64,000 nt of DNA from Pseudonocardia sp. C8 (GTDB lineage Bacteria > Actinomycetota > Actinomycetes > Mycobacteriales > Pseudonocardiaceae). Each line of letters opens with the position of its first letter. Position 1 is the stretch's first letter. Both the position numbers and the translations under genes were made by a program. Below, piece after piece: positions 9,170 to 16,496 of the stretch. A model generated the notes under the pieces. The model searched no databases, had not been told where the DNA came from, and was given only the letters and a program-made list of their open reading frames with translations. The stretch lies in contig NZ_JACMTR010000002.1 of assembly GCF_014267175.1 (NCBI RefSeq), positions 1,849,001 to 1,913,000 on the forward strand, given 5' to 3'.

Positions 9170-10464
9170 CCACACCGTCCACCAGTCCCCGTGCGGCGTC
9201 GGCAGCGGTCGGCCTGTGTTTCGGCGCGATCGTGTTCGACGGGTACGACCTGATCGTCTACGGCTCGGTCATGCCCGCCCTGCTGCAGTACGAGCCGTGG
9301 GGGCTCACGCCCGCCCAGGCCGGGGCGATCGGCAGCTACGCGCTGCTGGGGATGTTCATCGGGGCGATCGCCTCGGGAACGTTGACCGACCTGATGGGCC
9401 GGCGGCGGTTGTTCATCGCATCGCTGACCTGGTTCTCGGTGATGATGCTCCTGGTTGCGGCGGCTCCGGACCCGACATGGCTGGGCCTGTTCCGGTTCCT
9501 CGCCGGGTTGGGGTTCGGCGGTATCCCGCCGACCGCGATCGCGCTGGTCGTCGAGCTCGCGCCGGTCGCGCGCCGGCAGGTTCTCAACGGTCTGATGCTG
9601 TGTGGGTTCCCGATCGGCGGGGTGCTGGCCGCGGTCCTGGCGATCGCGCTGCTCGAACCGTTCGGTTTCCGCACGCTGTTCGCGATCGGAGCGCTCCCGC
9701 TCGTCACGCTGGTGCCGCTGGCGGTGTGGCTGCTCCCGGAGTCGCCGAGCTTCGTCCGGCGGGAGCGCCGCACGGCGCCGGGACGGCAGCGACGGGAGCT
9801 CCTGGAGCTGGTCCGGGGCCGGGCCGGGGTCGCCACCGCGCTGTTCGTCGTCGCGAACTTCTGCGGGTTCCTGCTGGTCTTCGGGCTGAACACCTGGTTG
9901 CCGCAGCTGATGCGGGGTGCGGGATACGAGCTGGGGTCGGCGCTGGCGTTCCTGCTGGTGCTCAACGTCGGCGCCGTCGCGGGCGGGCTGGGTGGTTCGG
10001 CGCTGGCCGACCGCTACGGCAGCCGCTGGGTCGCGACGATCCTGTTCGCCCTCGCGGTCGTGTCGCTGGGGCTGATCGCGGTACCGCTGCCCGCCGCCGT
10101 CCTCTACCTGCTGGTGTTCGTCGCGGGTGCCGCGACCACCGGGAACCAGATCGTGGTCTACGGCTACGTCGCGGCGCACTACCCGCCGCTGCGGCGCGCG
10201 ACCGCGCTGGGGCTGAGCAGCGGCATCGGCCGGCTCGGTGCGGTGGCGGGGCCCGTCGTGGGCGGCTCGCTGGTCGCCGCCGGCCTCGGGCTGGGCTGGA
10301 ACGCCGGTGTCTTCGCCCTGGTCGCGGTGGTGGGGGCGGTTGCATGTGCGCTCGTCCCGCGCCCGGCCGAGGTGTCCGCGGACCGGGTTCCGGCCGGGCC
10401 GGATCGCCGCCCGCGCGCGGACGGGGGACCCGCGCCGGTGCGTGAGCGGGAAGGTGCGTCGTGA
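9166..10464 (+). CDS. MFS transporter, aromatic acid:H+ symporter (AAHS) family
   Basis: This 432-residue membrane protein has about twelve hydrophobic segments. TM1 carries FDGYDLIVYG, the charged motif of AAHS carriers such as PcaK and BenK. The loop 2-3 motif GTLTDLMGRRR near residue 75 and the duplicated loop 8-9 motif ALADRYGSRW near 280 are typical of the major facilitator superfamily. The family imports benzoate-type acids with protons. ATG 9166 overlaps the hydrolase stop, and its own stop overlaps GTG 10461, so hydrolase, transporter and perhaps regulator are one unit. Confidence 0.88.
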   Translation: MTTPSTSPRAASAAVGLCFGAIVFDGYDLIVYGSVMPALLQYEPWGLTPAQAGAIGSYALLGMFIGAIASGTLTDLMGRRRLFIASLTWFSVMMLLVAAAPDPTWLGLFRFLAGLGFGGIPPTAIALVVELAPVARRQVLNGLMLCGFPIGGVLAAVLAIALLEPFGFRTLFAIGALPLVTLVPLAVWLLPESPSFVRRERRTAPGRQRRELLELVRGRAGVATALFVVANFCGFLLVFGLNTWLPQLMRGAGYELGSALAFLLVLNVGAVAGGLGGSALADRYGSRWVATILFALAVVSLGLIAVPLPAAVLYLLVFVAGAATTGNQIVVYGYVAAHYPPLRRATALGLSSGIGRLGAVAGPVVGGSLVAAGLGLGWNAGVFALVAVVGAVACALVPRPAEVSADRVPAGPDRRPRADGGPAPVREREGAS

Positions 10465-10475
10465 GCGCGGAGGCG

Positions 10476-10531
10476 GACCTGCGTCCGAAGCGGCTCGCCG
10501 CCGTGGTGCAGGATGGCGGCGGACGCAGGTC
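10476..10531 (+). promoter_or_regulatory. Long hairpin between the transporter and TetR coding regions
   Basis: A perfect 12-bp inverted repeat (10476-10487 and 10520-10531, GACCTGCGTCCG) encloses a second stem (GCCGCC 10497-10502 with GGCGGC 10515-10520). It lies between two candidate starts of the TetR gene. It may be a terminator or a regulatory leader, which would favour the downstream start. Confidence 0.5.
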
Positions 10532-10553
10532 GGACGAGCAGGGTGGGACAGCG

Positions 10554-11318
10554 ATGGCGCGGCAGCACAATCGCCGGCAGCTGGTGTCCCACGAGCTGCT
10601 CGAGCACTCGGCCCGCCTGTTCGCGGCCCAGGGGTACGCGAACACCTCCTTCCAGGACATCGCCGACGCGATGGGGATCAGCCGCCCCGCGCTGTACCAC
10701 TACGTCAGCAACAAGGAGGAGATCCTCGCCGCGCTGGTGCGGGACGTCCTCGAGCGGGTGGTCGAGATCCTCGAGGAGGCGCGGGCCCGCCACGACCTCG
10801 CCGAGGACGAGCGCGTCGAACAGGCCCTGCGCCGCATCATCGTCAACAACGCGCGCAACACCACCCGGTTCCGGCTGCTCGACCGCAGCGAGCCCGACCT
10901 GCCGGCCGAGATCGCCGAGCTGCACCGCCGGGCCCGTCGGCGCGTGCTGGAACTGCTCACCGCCCTGATCGAGGACGCGACCCGTGCCGGCCGGTTCCGG
11001 CCGCTGGAGGCCCGCACCGTCGCCCTGGGCATGCTGGGCATGGCGAACTGGGTCGCCTGGTGGTACCGCGCCGGCACCGACGGGGACGCGGAGGCCGTCG
11101 CGGATGTGCTGCTCGATCTCGTCATGGCCGGTGTCCGGCGGGGCGACGACCGGCAGGTACAGCCCGGCCCGTGGGCGGCGCTCGCCCTCCTCAAGGAGGA
11201 CATCGCCCACCTGGAGAGCGCCCTGTCGGAAACCGGTGGCGCGGGCCCCGCCCCGGGCGCGGCCACCGAGCCGACCACCGCGGACCCCGACCCCGCGGAC
11301 CCGAACGCGCAGGCCTGA
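10554..11318 (+). CDS. TetR-family transcriptional regulator of the aromatic cluster
   Basis: This 254-residue protein (from ATG 10554) has the TetR helix-turn-helix immediately after the start. FAAQGYANTSFQDIADAMG leads into ISRPALYHYVSNKEEIL at about residues 22-58. The remaining helical domain is the ligand and dimer region; the C-terminal 40 residues are Pro/Ala-rich. ATG 10554 has GGTGGGA 5-6 nt upstream. An alternative GTG 10461 overlaps the transporter stop but would place a long hairpin inside the coding sequence. The two shared boxes at 8221 and 11369 flank its neighbours, so it probably controls both transcription units, with an aromatic acid or acyl-CoA as ligand. Confidence 0.8.
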   Translation: MARQHNRRQLVSHELLEHSARLFAAQGYANTSFQDIADAMGISRPALYHYVSNKEEILAALVRDVLERVVEILEEARARHDLAEDERVEQALRRIIVNNARNTTRFRLLDRSEPDLPAEIAELHRRARRRVLELLTALIEDATRAGRFRPLEARTVALGMLGMANWVAWWYRAGTDGDAEAVADVLLDLVMAGVRRGDDRQVQPGPWAALALLKEDIAHLESALSETGGAGPAPGAATEPTTADPDPADPNAQA

Positions 11319-11358
11319 TCCGCCGTCCCGGCCGGTCGGGCGCAGCCGCAGGTCGCGC

Positions 11359-11386
11359 TTGACACTGCTGTCGATAGTTCTACACT
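11359..11386 (+). promoter_or_regulatory. Promoter with embedded operator upstream of the ligase operon
   Basis: TTGACA (11359-11364), 16 bp, then TACACT (11381-11386) gives a strong sigma-70-type promoter. The box TGTCGATAGTTCTACA at 11369-11384 occupies the spacer and -10, where a bound repressor would block polymerase. Its twin is at 8221-8236. Confidence 0.65.
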
Positions 11387-11412
11387 CTTGTTCTCATCCC
11401 TGGGGAGTTGCC

Positions 11413-13104
11413 ATGCCGGTCGATACCGAGATCCCGCCGACCCCGCCGTCCTTCCCGCTCGAACGCGCCGAGGCCTACCGGCGCCGCGGGCTGTGGACGG
11501 GCGAGACGCTGGGGGAGGCGCTGCACCGGGCGGCGCGGGCGCATCCGGGCCGGACCGCACTGGTCACCGTCGAGGGCCGGCTGACCCACGCCGAGCTGGA
11601 CGAGCGGGCCGCGGCCTTCGGGGCCGGGCTGCTGGCGCGCACCTCGCTGCGCGCCGGTGACCGGGTCATGTTCCAGCTCGGCAACGAGCTCGAGACCGTG
11701 GTCGCCTACTACGGCTGCATCCGGGCCGGGGTCGTCCCGGTCTGCACCCTGCCCCAGCACGGGGAGCGGGAGATCGGCCGGCTCGCCGAGCACACCGGGG
11801 CGCGCGGCCACCTCGTGCAGGCCGACTTCCGCAACCGTGACCTCGTCGGACTCGGGCAACGGCTGCAGCGCGAGATCGACGTCCTGGACACGCTGATCGT
11901 GACCCGGGGCGACGCACCCGGGACCGCGCACGCCTACGCCGGGATCCTCGACGCGGGTGACGAGCGGCGGGCCCGCGAGGAGCTGGCCGCGGCCGCGATC
12001 GATCCGGACGGGCTGGTGGTGCTCCAGCTCTCCGGCGGCACCACCGGGCTGCCGAAGGTCGCCCCGCGCCGGCACGAGGAGTACGTCTACAACTCCCGGA
12101 TCTGGGCCGAGGTGCTCGAGATGACCGAGGAGTCGGTGCTGCTGCACCCGCTGCCGATCATGCACAACGCGGGTACCGCGGCTGCACTGCAGCCCGCCCA
12201 CCTCGTCGGGGGGACCTGCGTCGTCGCGCCCGACGCCGAGCCGGGCCGGCTGTTCGACCTGATCGCCGCGGAGCGGGTCACCGTCGTCCCGGTGGTGCCG
12301 CCCGCGGTCGCGATCCGGATGCTGGAGCACGAGCGGGCCGGGCACGCCGACGTCAGCAGCATCCGGCGGTTCGTGCTCGGCGGCCAGCGCCCGAGCGCGG
12401 ACCTGATCGAGCGCCTGGAGCGCGAGCTCGGCATCCGGGCACTGCAGATGTTCGGGATGGCCGAGGGGATGTTCCTCTACACCCCGCCCGACGCGCCCGA
12501 GCAGGCCCGCCTGAGCACCGTCGGCACCCCGATCTCGCCCGCCGACGAGGTCCGGGTCCTGGACGTCACCGGAGAGGGCGAGGTGCCGGACGGCGAGCTC
12601 GGGGAGCTGGCCTGCCGCGGTCCGTACACCATCAACGGCTACTACCGGGCCGCCGGGCACAACGCCACGGCGTTCACCTCGGACGGCTTCTACCGCACCG
12701 GTGACCTGGTGACCCGGCACGTCCTCGACGGCCGGGCGTTCTACGCGATCGACGGCCGGATCAAGGACGTCATCAACCGCGGCGCGGAGAAGATCCACGC
12801 CGAGGAGGTCGAGGAGCTGCTCGTGCGGCACCCGGACGTGCGCAACGCGGCCGTGGTGGCCATGCCCGACCCCGTCCTCGGCGAGCGGGTCTGCGCCTGC
12901 CTGGTGACCGCCGAAGGTGCGGGGGCGCCGACCGTCGACTCGCTCGGCCGGTTCCTGCTGGACCAGGGACTGGCGAAGTTCAAGCTGCCCGAGCGGGTCG
13001 AGGTGTTCGACGCGTTCCCCCTGACCAACGTCGGGAAGGTCTCGAAGAAGGACCTGCGGGCCGGCGTCGAAGAGAAGATCGAGAAGGAGAAGGCCGTCTC
13101 ATGA
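11413..13104 (+). CDS. AMP-forming aryl acid ligase, EntE/DhbE/SdgA-like
   Basis: This 563-residue adenylate-forming enzyme has the P-loop-like LSGGTTGLPKV at about residue 206. The hinge region contains TGDLV (about 432) and the sequence GRIKDVINRGAEKIHAEEVE follows. The catalytic lysine lies in the NVGKVSKKDLR context near the C-terminus. The RGAEKI and early PPSFPLERAEAYRRRGLW sequences are characteristic of 2,3-dihydroxybenzoate-AMP ligases (EntE/DhbE). SdgA, the salicylyl-AMP ligase of Streptomyces salicylate degradation, belongs to this group. Because a salicylyl-CoA hydroxylase-like gene follows with an ATGA overlap, catabolic activation of salicylate or a relative is more likely than siderophore synthesis. 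Confidence 0.82.
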   Translation: MPVDTEIPPTPPSFPLERAEAYRRRGLWTGETLGEALHRAARAHPGRTALVTVEGRLTHAELDERAAAFGAGLLARTSLRAGDRVMFQLGNELETVVAYYGCIRAGVVPVCTLPQHGEREIGRLAEHTGARGHLVQADFRNRDLVGLGQRLQREIDVLDTLIVTRGDAPGTAHAYAGILDAGDERRAREELAAAAIDPDGLVVLQLSGGTTGLPKVAPRRHEEYVYNSRIWAEVLEMTEESVLLHPLPIMHNAGTAAALQPAHLVGGTCVVAPDAEPGRLFDLIAAERVTVVPVVPPAVAIRMLEHERAGHADVSSIRRFVLGGQRPSADLIERLERELGIRALQMFGMAEGMFLYTPPDAPEQARLSTVGTPISPADEVRVLDVTGEGEVPDGELGELACRGPYTINGYYRAAGHNATAFTSDGFYRTGDLVTRHVLDGRAFYAIDGRIKDVINRGAEKIHAEEVEELLVRHPDVRNAAVVAMPDPVLGERVCACLVTAEGAGAPTVDSLGRFLLDQGLAKFKLPERVEVFDAFPLTNVGKVSKKDLRAGVEEKIEKEKAVS

Positions 13105-14735
13105 GGCTCGACAGCATCGCCGTCCTCGGCGGCGGCCCCGGCGGCCTGTACGCCGCGCGCCTGCTCAAGCTCGCCCATCCGGACGCGGTCGTGCGGGTGC
13201 ACGAGCAGGGCACCCCGGAGACGACCTTCGGGTTCGGGGTCGCGGTCGCCGGCCGCACCCAGCGCAACCTCGAGGAGGCCGACCCCGCCACGCAGCGGGA
13301 CATCATCGCCGCCGGCCGCCCGCACGACATGCGGATGCTGGTCGACGGCCGGGCCGCGCGGGTGCACAACGGACCGCTGATCGGCATCGCCCGCCCGGAG
13401 CTGCTCGCCGTGCTCGACCGGCACGCGCGGGCCGCCGGCGTCGAGCTGTGCTACGGCGAACGCCGCCGGCTCGAGGAGCTCGACGCCGACCTGGTCGTCG
13501 TCGCCGACGGGGTGAGCAGCCAGACCCGCACCGACCACGCCGAGGACTTCGGCGCCGAGGTCGAGGTCGCCGGCGGGCTCTACCTGTGGGCCGGGGCGGA
13601 CTTCGCGCTCGAGACCGCGATCTTCGCCCCGGTCACGACCGGGCACGGCACGTTCGTCACCCACGCCTACCCGTACGCCCCCGACCGCAGCACCTTCCTC
13701 ATCGAGACCGACGAGGCCACCTGGCGCGCGGCGGGCTTCGACGCGACCACCGAGGCGACCGCCCCGGACGCCTCCGACACCACCGCGCTGGCCTACCTGC
13801 AGGACGCGTTCGCCGAGCACCTCGACGGCCACCACCTCATCGGCAACCGGACCCGCTGGCTGCGCTTCCGCACCGTGCACTGCACGCGCTGGACCCGCGG
13901 CAACGCCGTGCTGCTCGGCGACGCCGCGCACACCGCGCACTACTCGGTCGGGTCCGGCACCAAGCTCGCGATGGAGGACGCGATCGCCCTGCGCGACGCG
14001 ATCGCCGAGGCCGGCGACCTGCCCACCGCGCTGGCCGCCTACGAGAGCGTGCGCCGCCCCCAGGTCGAGCGGCTCCAGGAACTGGCCCGGCGCAGCCGGC
14101 TGTGGTGGGACTCCTTCCCGCGCCGCACCCACCTGCCCGTCGACCAGCTGATGCTCGCCTACATGACCCGGACCGGGAACGTCGGGCTGCAGCGCTTCGC
14201 CGGCACCAATCCCGAGATCGTCCGCCGGGGGCTCGCCGGGTTCGCCGGCGCCGACCCGGCGGAGGTGCCGGCCGACGACGTCGTCGAGTGGGTGCTGGCC
14301 CGCCCGCTGCGTCACGGCGACCGTCGCCGGGACGGCCGGGTCCTGGCTCCGGCCGAGCGCGACCGGCTCAGCACCCCGGCCCCGGACGTCGCCGCGGCAC
14401 CGGCCGGTGCGGACCTGGCCCGCGTCCCGGTCACGCTCGGCGATCCCTGGAGCCCGGACGCCGACACGCTGGTCAAGAACCTGAACGACCTGGTCCTCGC
14501 CGGGTGGCGCGGGGTCTGGCTCACCGGACCGGCCGATCGGGGGAGCGTGCTGACCCGCCTCGACCTCGGCGAGCGGGTCCGCGCCGAGACCGGCGGACTG
14601 GTCGTCGTCGACGGGCCCGCGTCGTGCCGCGACGACCTCGCCGCCGGGGTCGTCGCCGGCCGCGCCGACCTGGTCTGCCCCCTGCCGCCCGCCGACACGT
14701 CACCGAACACCTTCGAGGAGGACCACCGTGCCTGA
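13101..14735 (+). CDS. FAD monooxygenase like salicylyl-CoA 5-hydroxylase, with a shortened C-terminal barrel-like region
   Basis: The 544-residue product has an FAD-binding N-terminus (IAVLGGGPGGLYAARLLK, residues 6-23). The second FAD motif GDAAHTAHYSVGSGTKLAMED is at about 274-294. The SVGSGTKLAMEDA form is typical of the hydroxylase half of bifunctional salicylyl-CoA 5-hydroxylase/oxidoreductase and 2-aminobenzoyl-CoA monooxygenase proteins. Residues after about 400 form a roughly 140-residue tail. Its VAGRADLVC near the end resembles the last strand of Old Yellow Enzyme barrels, although a complete barrel would need about 350 residues. The predicted reaction is 5-hydroxylation of an aryl-CoA or aryl-AMP. 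The C-terminal assignment is inference. Confidence 0.78.
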   Translation: MRLDSIAVLGGGPGGLYAARLLKLAHPDAVVRVHEQGTPETTFGFGVAVAGRTQRNLEEADPATQRDIIAAGRPHDMRMLVDGRAARVHNGPLIGIARPELLAVLDRHARAAGVELCYGERRRLEELDADLVVVADGVSSQTRTDHAEDFGAEVEVAGGLYLWAGADFALETAIFAPVTTGHGTFVTHAYPYAPDRSTFLIETDEATWRAAGFDATTEATAPDASDTTALAYLQDAFAEHLDGHHLIGNRTRWLRFRTVHCTRWTRGNAVLLGDAAHTAHYSVGSGTKLAMEDAIALRDAIAEAGDLPTALAAYESVRRPQVERLQELARRSRLWWDSFPRRTHLPVDQLMLAYMTRTGNVGLQRFAGTNPEIVRRGLAGFAGADPAEVPADDVVEWVLARPLRHGDRRRDGRVLAPAERDRLSTPAPDVAAAPAGADLARVPVTLGDPWSPDADTLVKNLNDLVLAGWRGVWLTGPADRGSVLTRLDLGERVRAETGGLVVVDGPASCRDDLAAGVVAGRADLVCPLPPADTSPNTFEEDHRA

Positions 14736-15393
14736 CGACAGCATCCGCACCGAGCATCGTGTGCAGGGCGTGGACCACGCCGCATTCCCGACCTTCGACC
14801 CGGCCGCGACCGTCCGCTTCTACCGCGACACCCTGAAGTTCCCGGTCGTGCACTCGATCTGCGCGGCCGGATGGGGCCCGGAGGACCACCCGGACTTCAT
14901 CCACTTCTTCTTCGACATCGGCAACGACGACCGGATCGCGTTCTTCTACTACTTCGGCGTCGACCGGGCCGTCGCCGGGGACCCCGGGCCGGCCAAGGGC
15001 GACGTGTACGCCCGGTTCGCCGCCGACGTGCCGGACTTCTTCGTGCGCTCGCGGCACCTGGCCATCCACGTCGACACCGAGGAGGACCTGCTCGAGTACC
15101 GGCGGCGCCTCGACGAGAGCGCCTGGCCGTGCGAGATGCAGGTCAAGCACGAGACCATCGAGTCGATCTACACCCACGACCCGAACGGGTACATGGTCGA
15201 GATCACCCGCGCGCTGCGCCCGGTCACCCCGCAGGAGGACCTCGACGCGGAGCTGACCATCGAGGCCCTCTGCGAGGTCGCGGACGGGCCCGACCCGTCG
15301 CTGGAGAAGCTGCTCACCCGCAAGGCCGAGCTGATCGTCGAACGGGCCGCGGGCTGGGAGGCCCCGGCCGACCCGGCCGAGGTGACGACGTGA
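14728..15393 (+). CDS. VOC-superfamily protein, possible ring-cleavage dioxygenase or isomerase
   Basis: This 221-residue protein has the paired beta-alpha-beta-beta-beta modules of the vicinal oxygen chelate fold. Possible metal ligands are His in VDHAAFPTF (about residue 14), His in HLAIHVD (about 112) and Glu in NGYMVEITR (about 157), where family members usually place His, His and Glu. The GTG start, preceded by GAGGAGG, overlaps the monooxygenase stop by 8 bp, implying translational coupling. No standard gentisate dioxygenase (cupin) gene is present, so this protein is a candidate for the ring-opening step. Epimerase or glyoxalase-type chemistry is also possible. Confidence 0.7.
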   Translation: MPDDSIRTEHRVQGVDHAAFPTFDPAATVRFYRDTLKFPVVHSICAAGWGPEDHPDFIHFFFDIGNDDRIAFFYYFGVDRAVAGDPGPAKGDVYARFAADVPDFFVRSRHLAIHVDTEEDLLEYRRRLDESAWPCEMQVKHETIESIYTHDPNGYMVEITRALRPVTPQEDLDAELTIEALCEVADGPDPSLEKLLTRKAELIVERAAGWEAPADPAEVTT

Positions 15394-15716
15394 CCGCGGT
15401 GTTCGTGCTCGACGTGCCGGAGAACGAGGGCGTCGTCGAGGTGGCGGAGCAGGACGCGCTGCTGCAGGTCGAGAAGGTCGGCCCGTACTACCGGATCGCG
15501 CTCGACGACGACGGCGCGCCCGAGGCCGCCGACCCGGGCGAGGACGTCGGAGCCGGCCACACGAGCACCCGCGACCAGATCGTCATCGACCGCCGGGCCA
15601 CCGGCTGCCGGCACGCCGTCTGGTACTCGGCGCTGGCCGGCCTGCAGCAGGCGCGTGTGGCCCAGCACGACAAGGACGCGCTGCGCGTGGTCCACGCACC
15701 GCAGGAGGCACGATGA
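15390..15716 (+). CDS. Unknown 108-residue protein of the aromatic cluster
   Basis: The gene has GTGA and ATGA four-base overlaps with both neighbours, so it is almost certainly translated as part of this operon. The product is acidic in its first half (VPENEGVVEVAEQDALLQVE, then a run of Asp/Glu near residue 35). It ends with a more basic helix-prone stretch containing RRATGCRHAVWYSALAGLQQ. There is no signal peptide or membrane segment, and a single cysteine lies in TGCRH. I do not recognise the family. By position it could be an accessory or small subunit of the VOC protein or monooxygenase. Confidence 0.65.
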   Translation: MTAVFVLDVPENEGVVEVAEQDALLQVEKVGPYYRIALDDDGAPEAADPGEDVGAGHTSTRDQIVIDRRATGCRHAVWYSALAGLQQARVAQHDKDALRVVHAPQEAR

Positions 15717-16495
15717 CCGGCTCACCGGACCGGCCGCATCACCGGATCGGGCTCGTCGTCCCCAGCTCGAACGTGACCGTCGAGACGGAGATGCCGGCCC
15801 TGCTGCAGCGCCACCGGGAGGCGACGTTCTCCTTCCACTCCACCCGGATGCGCATGCACACGGTCTCGCCCGAGGAGCTGCGCGCGATGAACGCGCAGCG
15901 CGGCCGCTGCATCGACGAGATCGGTGACGCCGGCGTCGACGCGGTCCTCTACGCCTGCCTGGTCGCCCTCATGGCCCAGGGCCACACCGACGGCGTCGGC
16001 GAGCACGAGCGCACCGAGCAGGCCGCCACCGCCCAGCTCGCCGCACGCGGGTTCGGCGCGCACGTCGTGTCCAGCGCCGGCGCGCTCGTCCACGCCCTGC
16101 GGGCGACCGGCGCCGAGCGGGTCGCGCTGGTCATGCCCTACCTGCGCCCGGTCGCGGAGCTCGTCGTCGGCTACCTCGAGGCGGAGGGCGTCACGGTGAC
16201 CGACTGGCGGGCCCTCGAGGTCGCCGACAACGCCCAGGTCGGGTGCCTGCCCGGCCACCGCGTCCTCGGTGCCGCCCGTGCTCTCGACCTTGCCGGCGCC
16301 GACGCGCTCGTCCTGTCGGCCTGCGTGCAGATGCCGTCGCTGCCCCTGGTCCAGGCGGCCGAGGACGAGTTCGGGCTGCCGGTCCTGTCGGCGGCCACCG
16401 CGGGTGCGTTCACCCTGCTCGACCGGCTCGGGCTCGCGGTGGACCTGCCCGGCGCCGGTCGCCTCCTGACCCGCGACGCGAAGGTGGGTGCCTGA
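15713..16495 (+). CDS. Maleate isomerase / Asp-Glu racemase superfamily protein
   Basis: This 260-residue protein starts RIGLVVPSSNVTVETEMP, the N-terminal signature of maleate cis-trans isomerases and arylmalonate decarboxylases. Two cysteines occur at the expected catalytic places: Cys82 in LYACLVALM and Cys204 in LSACVQMPS. Having both cysteines fits isomerisation or racemisation rather than decarboxylation. Maleate isomerase converts maleate to fumarate at the end of nicotinate, picolinate and hydrolytic gentisate pathways. In this operon it probably finishes degradation of the ring-cleavage product. Its ATG overlaps the previous stop. Confidence 0.82.
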   Translation: MTGSPDRPHHRIGLVVPSSNVTVETEMPALLQRHREATFSFHSTRMRMHTVSPEELRAMNAQRGRCIDEIGDAGVDAVLYACLVALMAQGHTDGVGEHERTEQAATAQLAARGFGAHVVSSAGALVHALRATGAERVALVMPYLRPVAELVVGYLEAEGVTVTDWRALEVADNAQVGCLPGHRVLGAARALDLAGADALVLSACVQMPSLPLVQAAEDEFGLPVLSAATAGAFTLLDRLGLAVDLPGAGRLLTRDAKVGA

Positions 16496-16496
16496 C

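Noticed and set aside
11413..13104. Reading the EntE-like ligase as a siderophore gene
   Set aside because: No isochorismate or NRPS genes are nearby, and it is coupled to a hydroxylase and a maleate isomerase.
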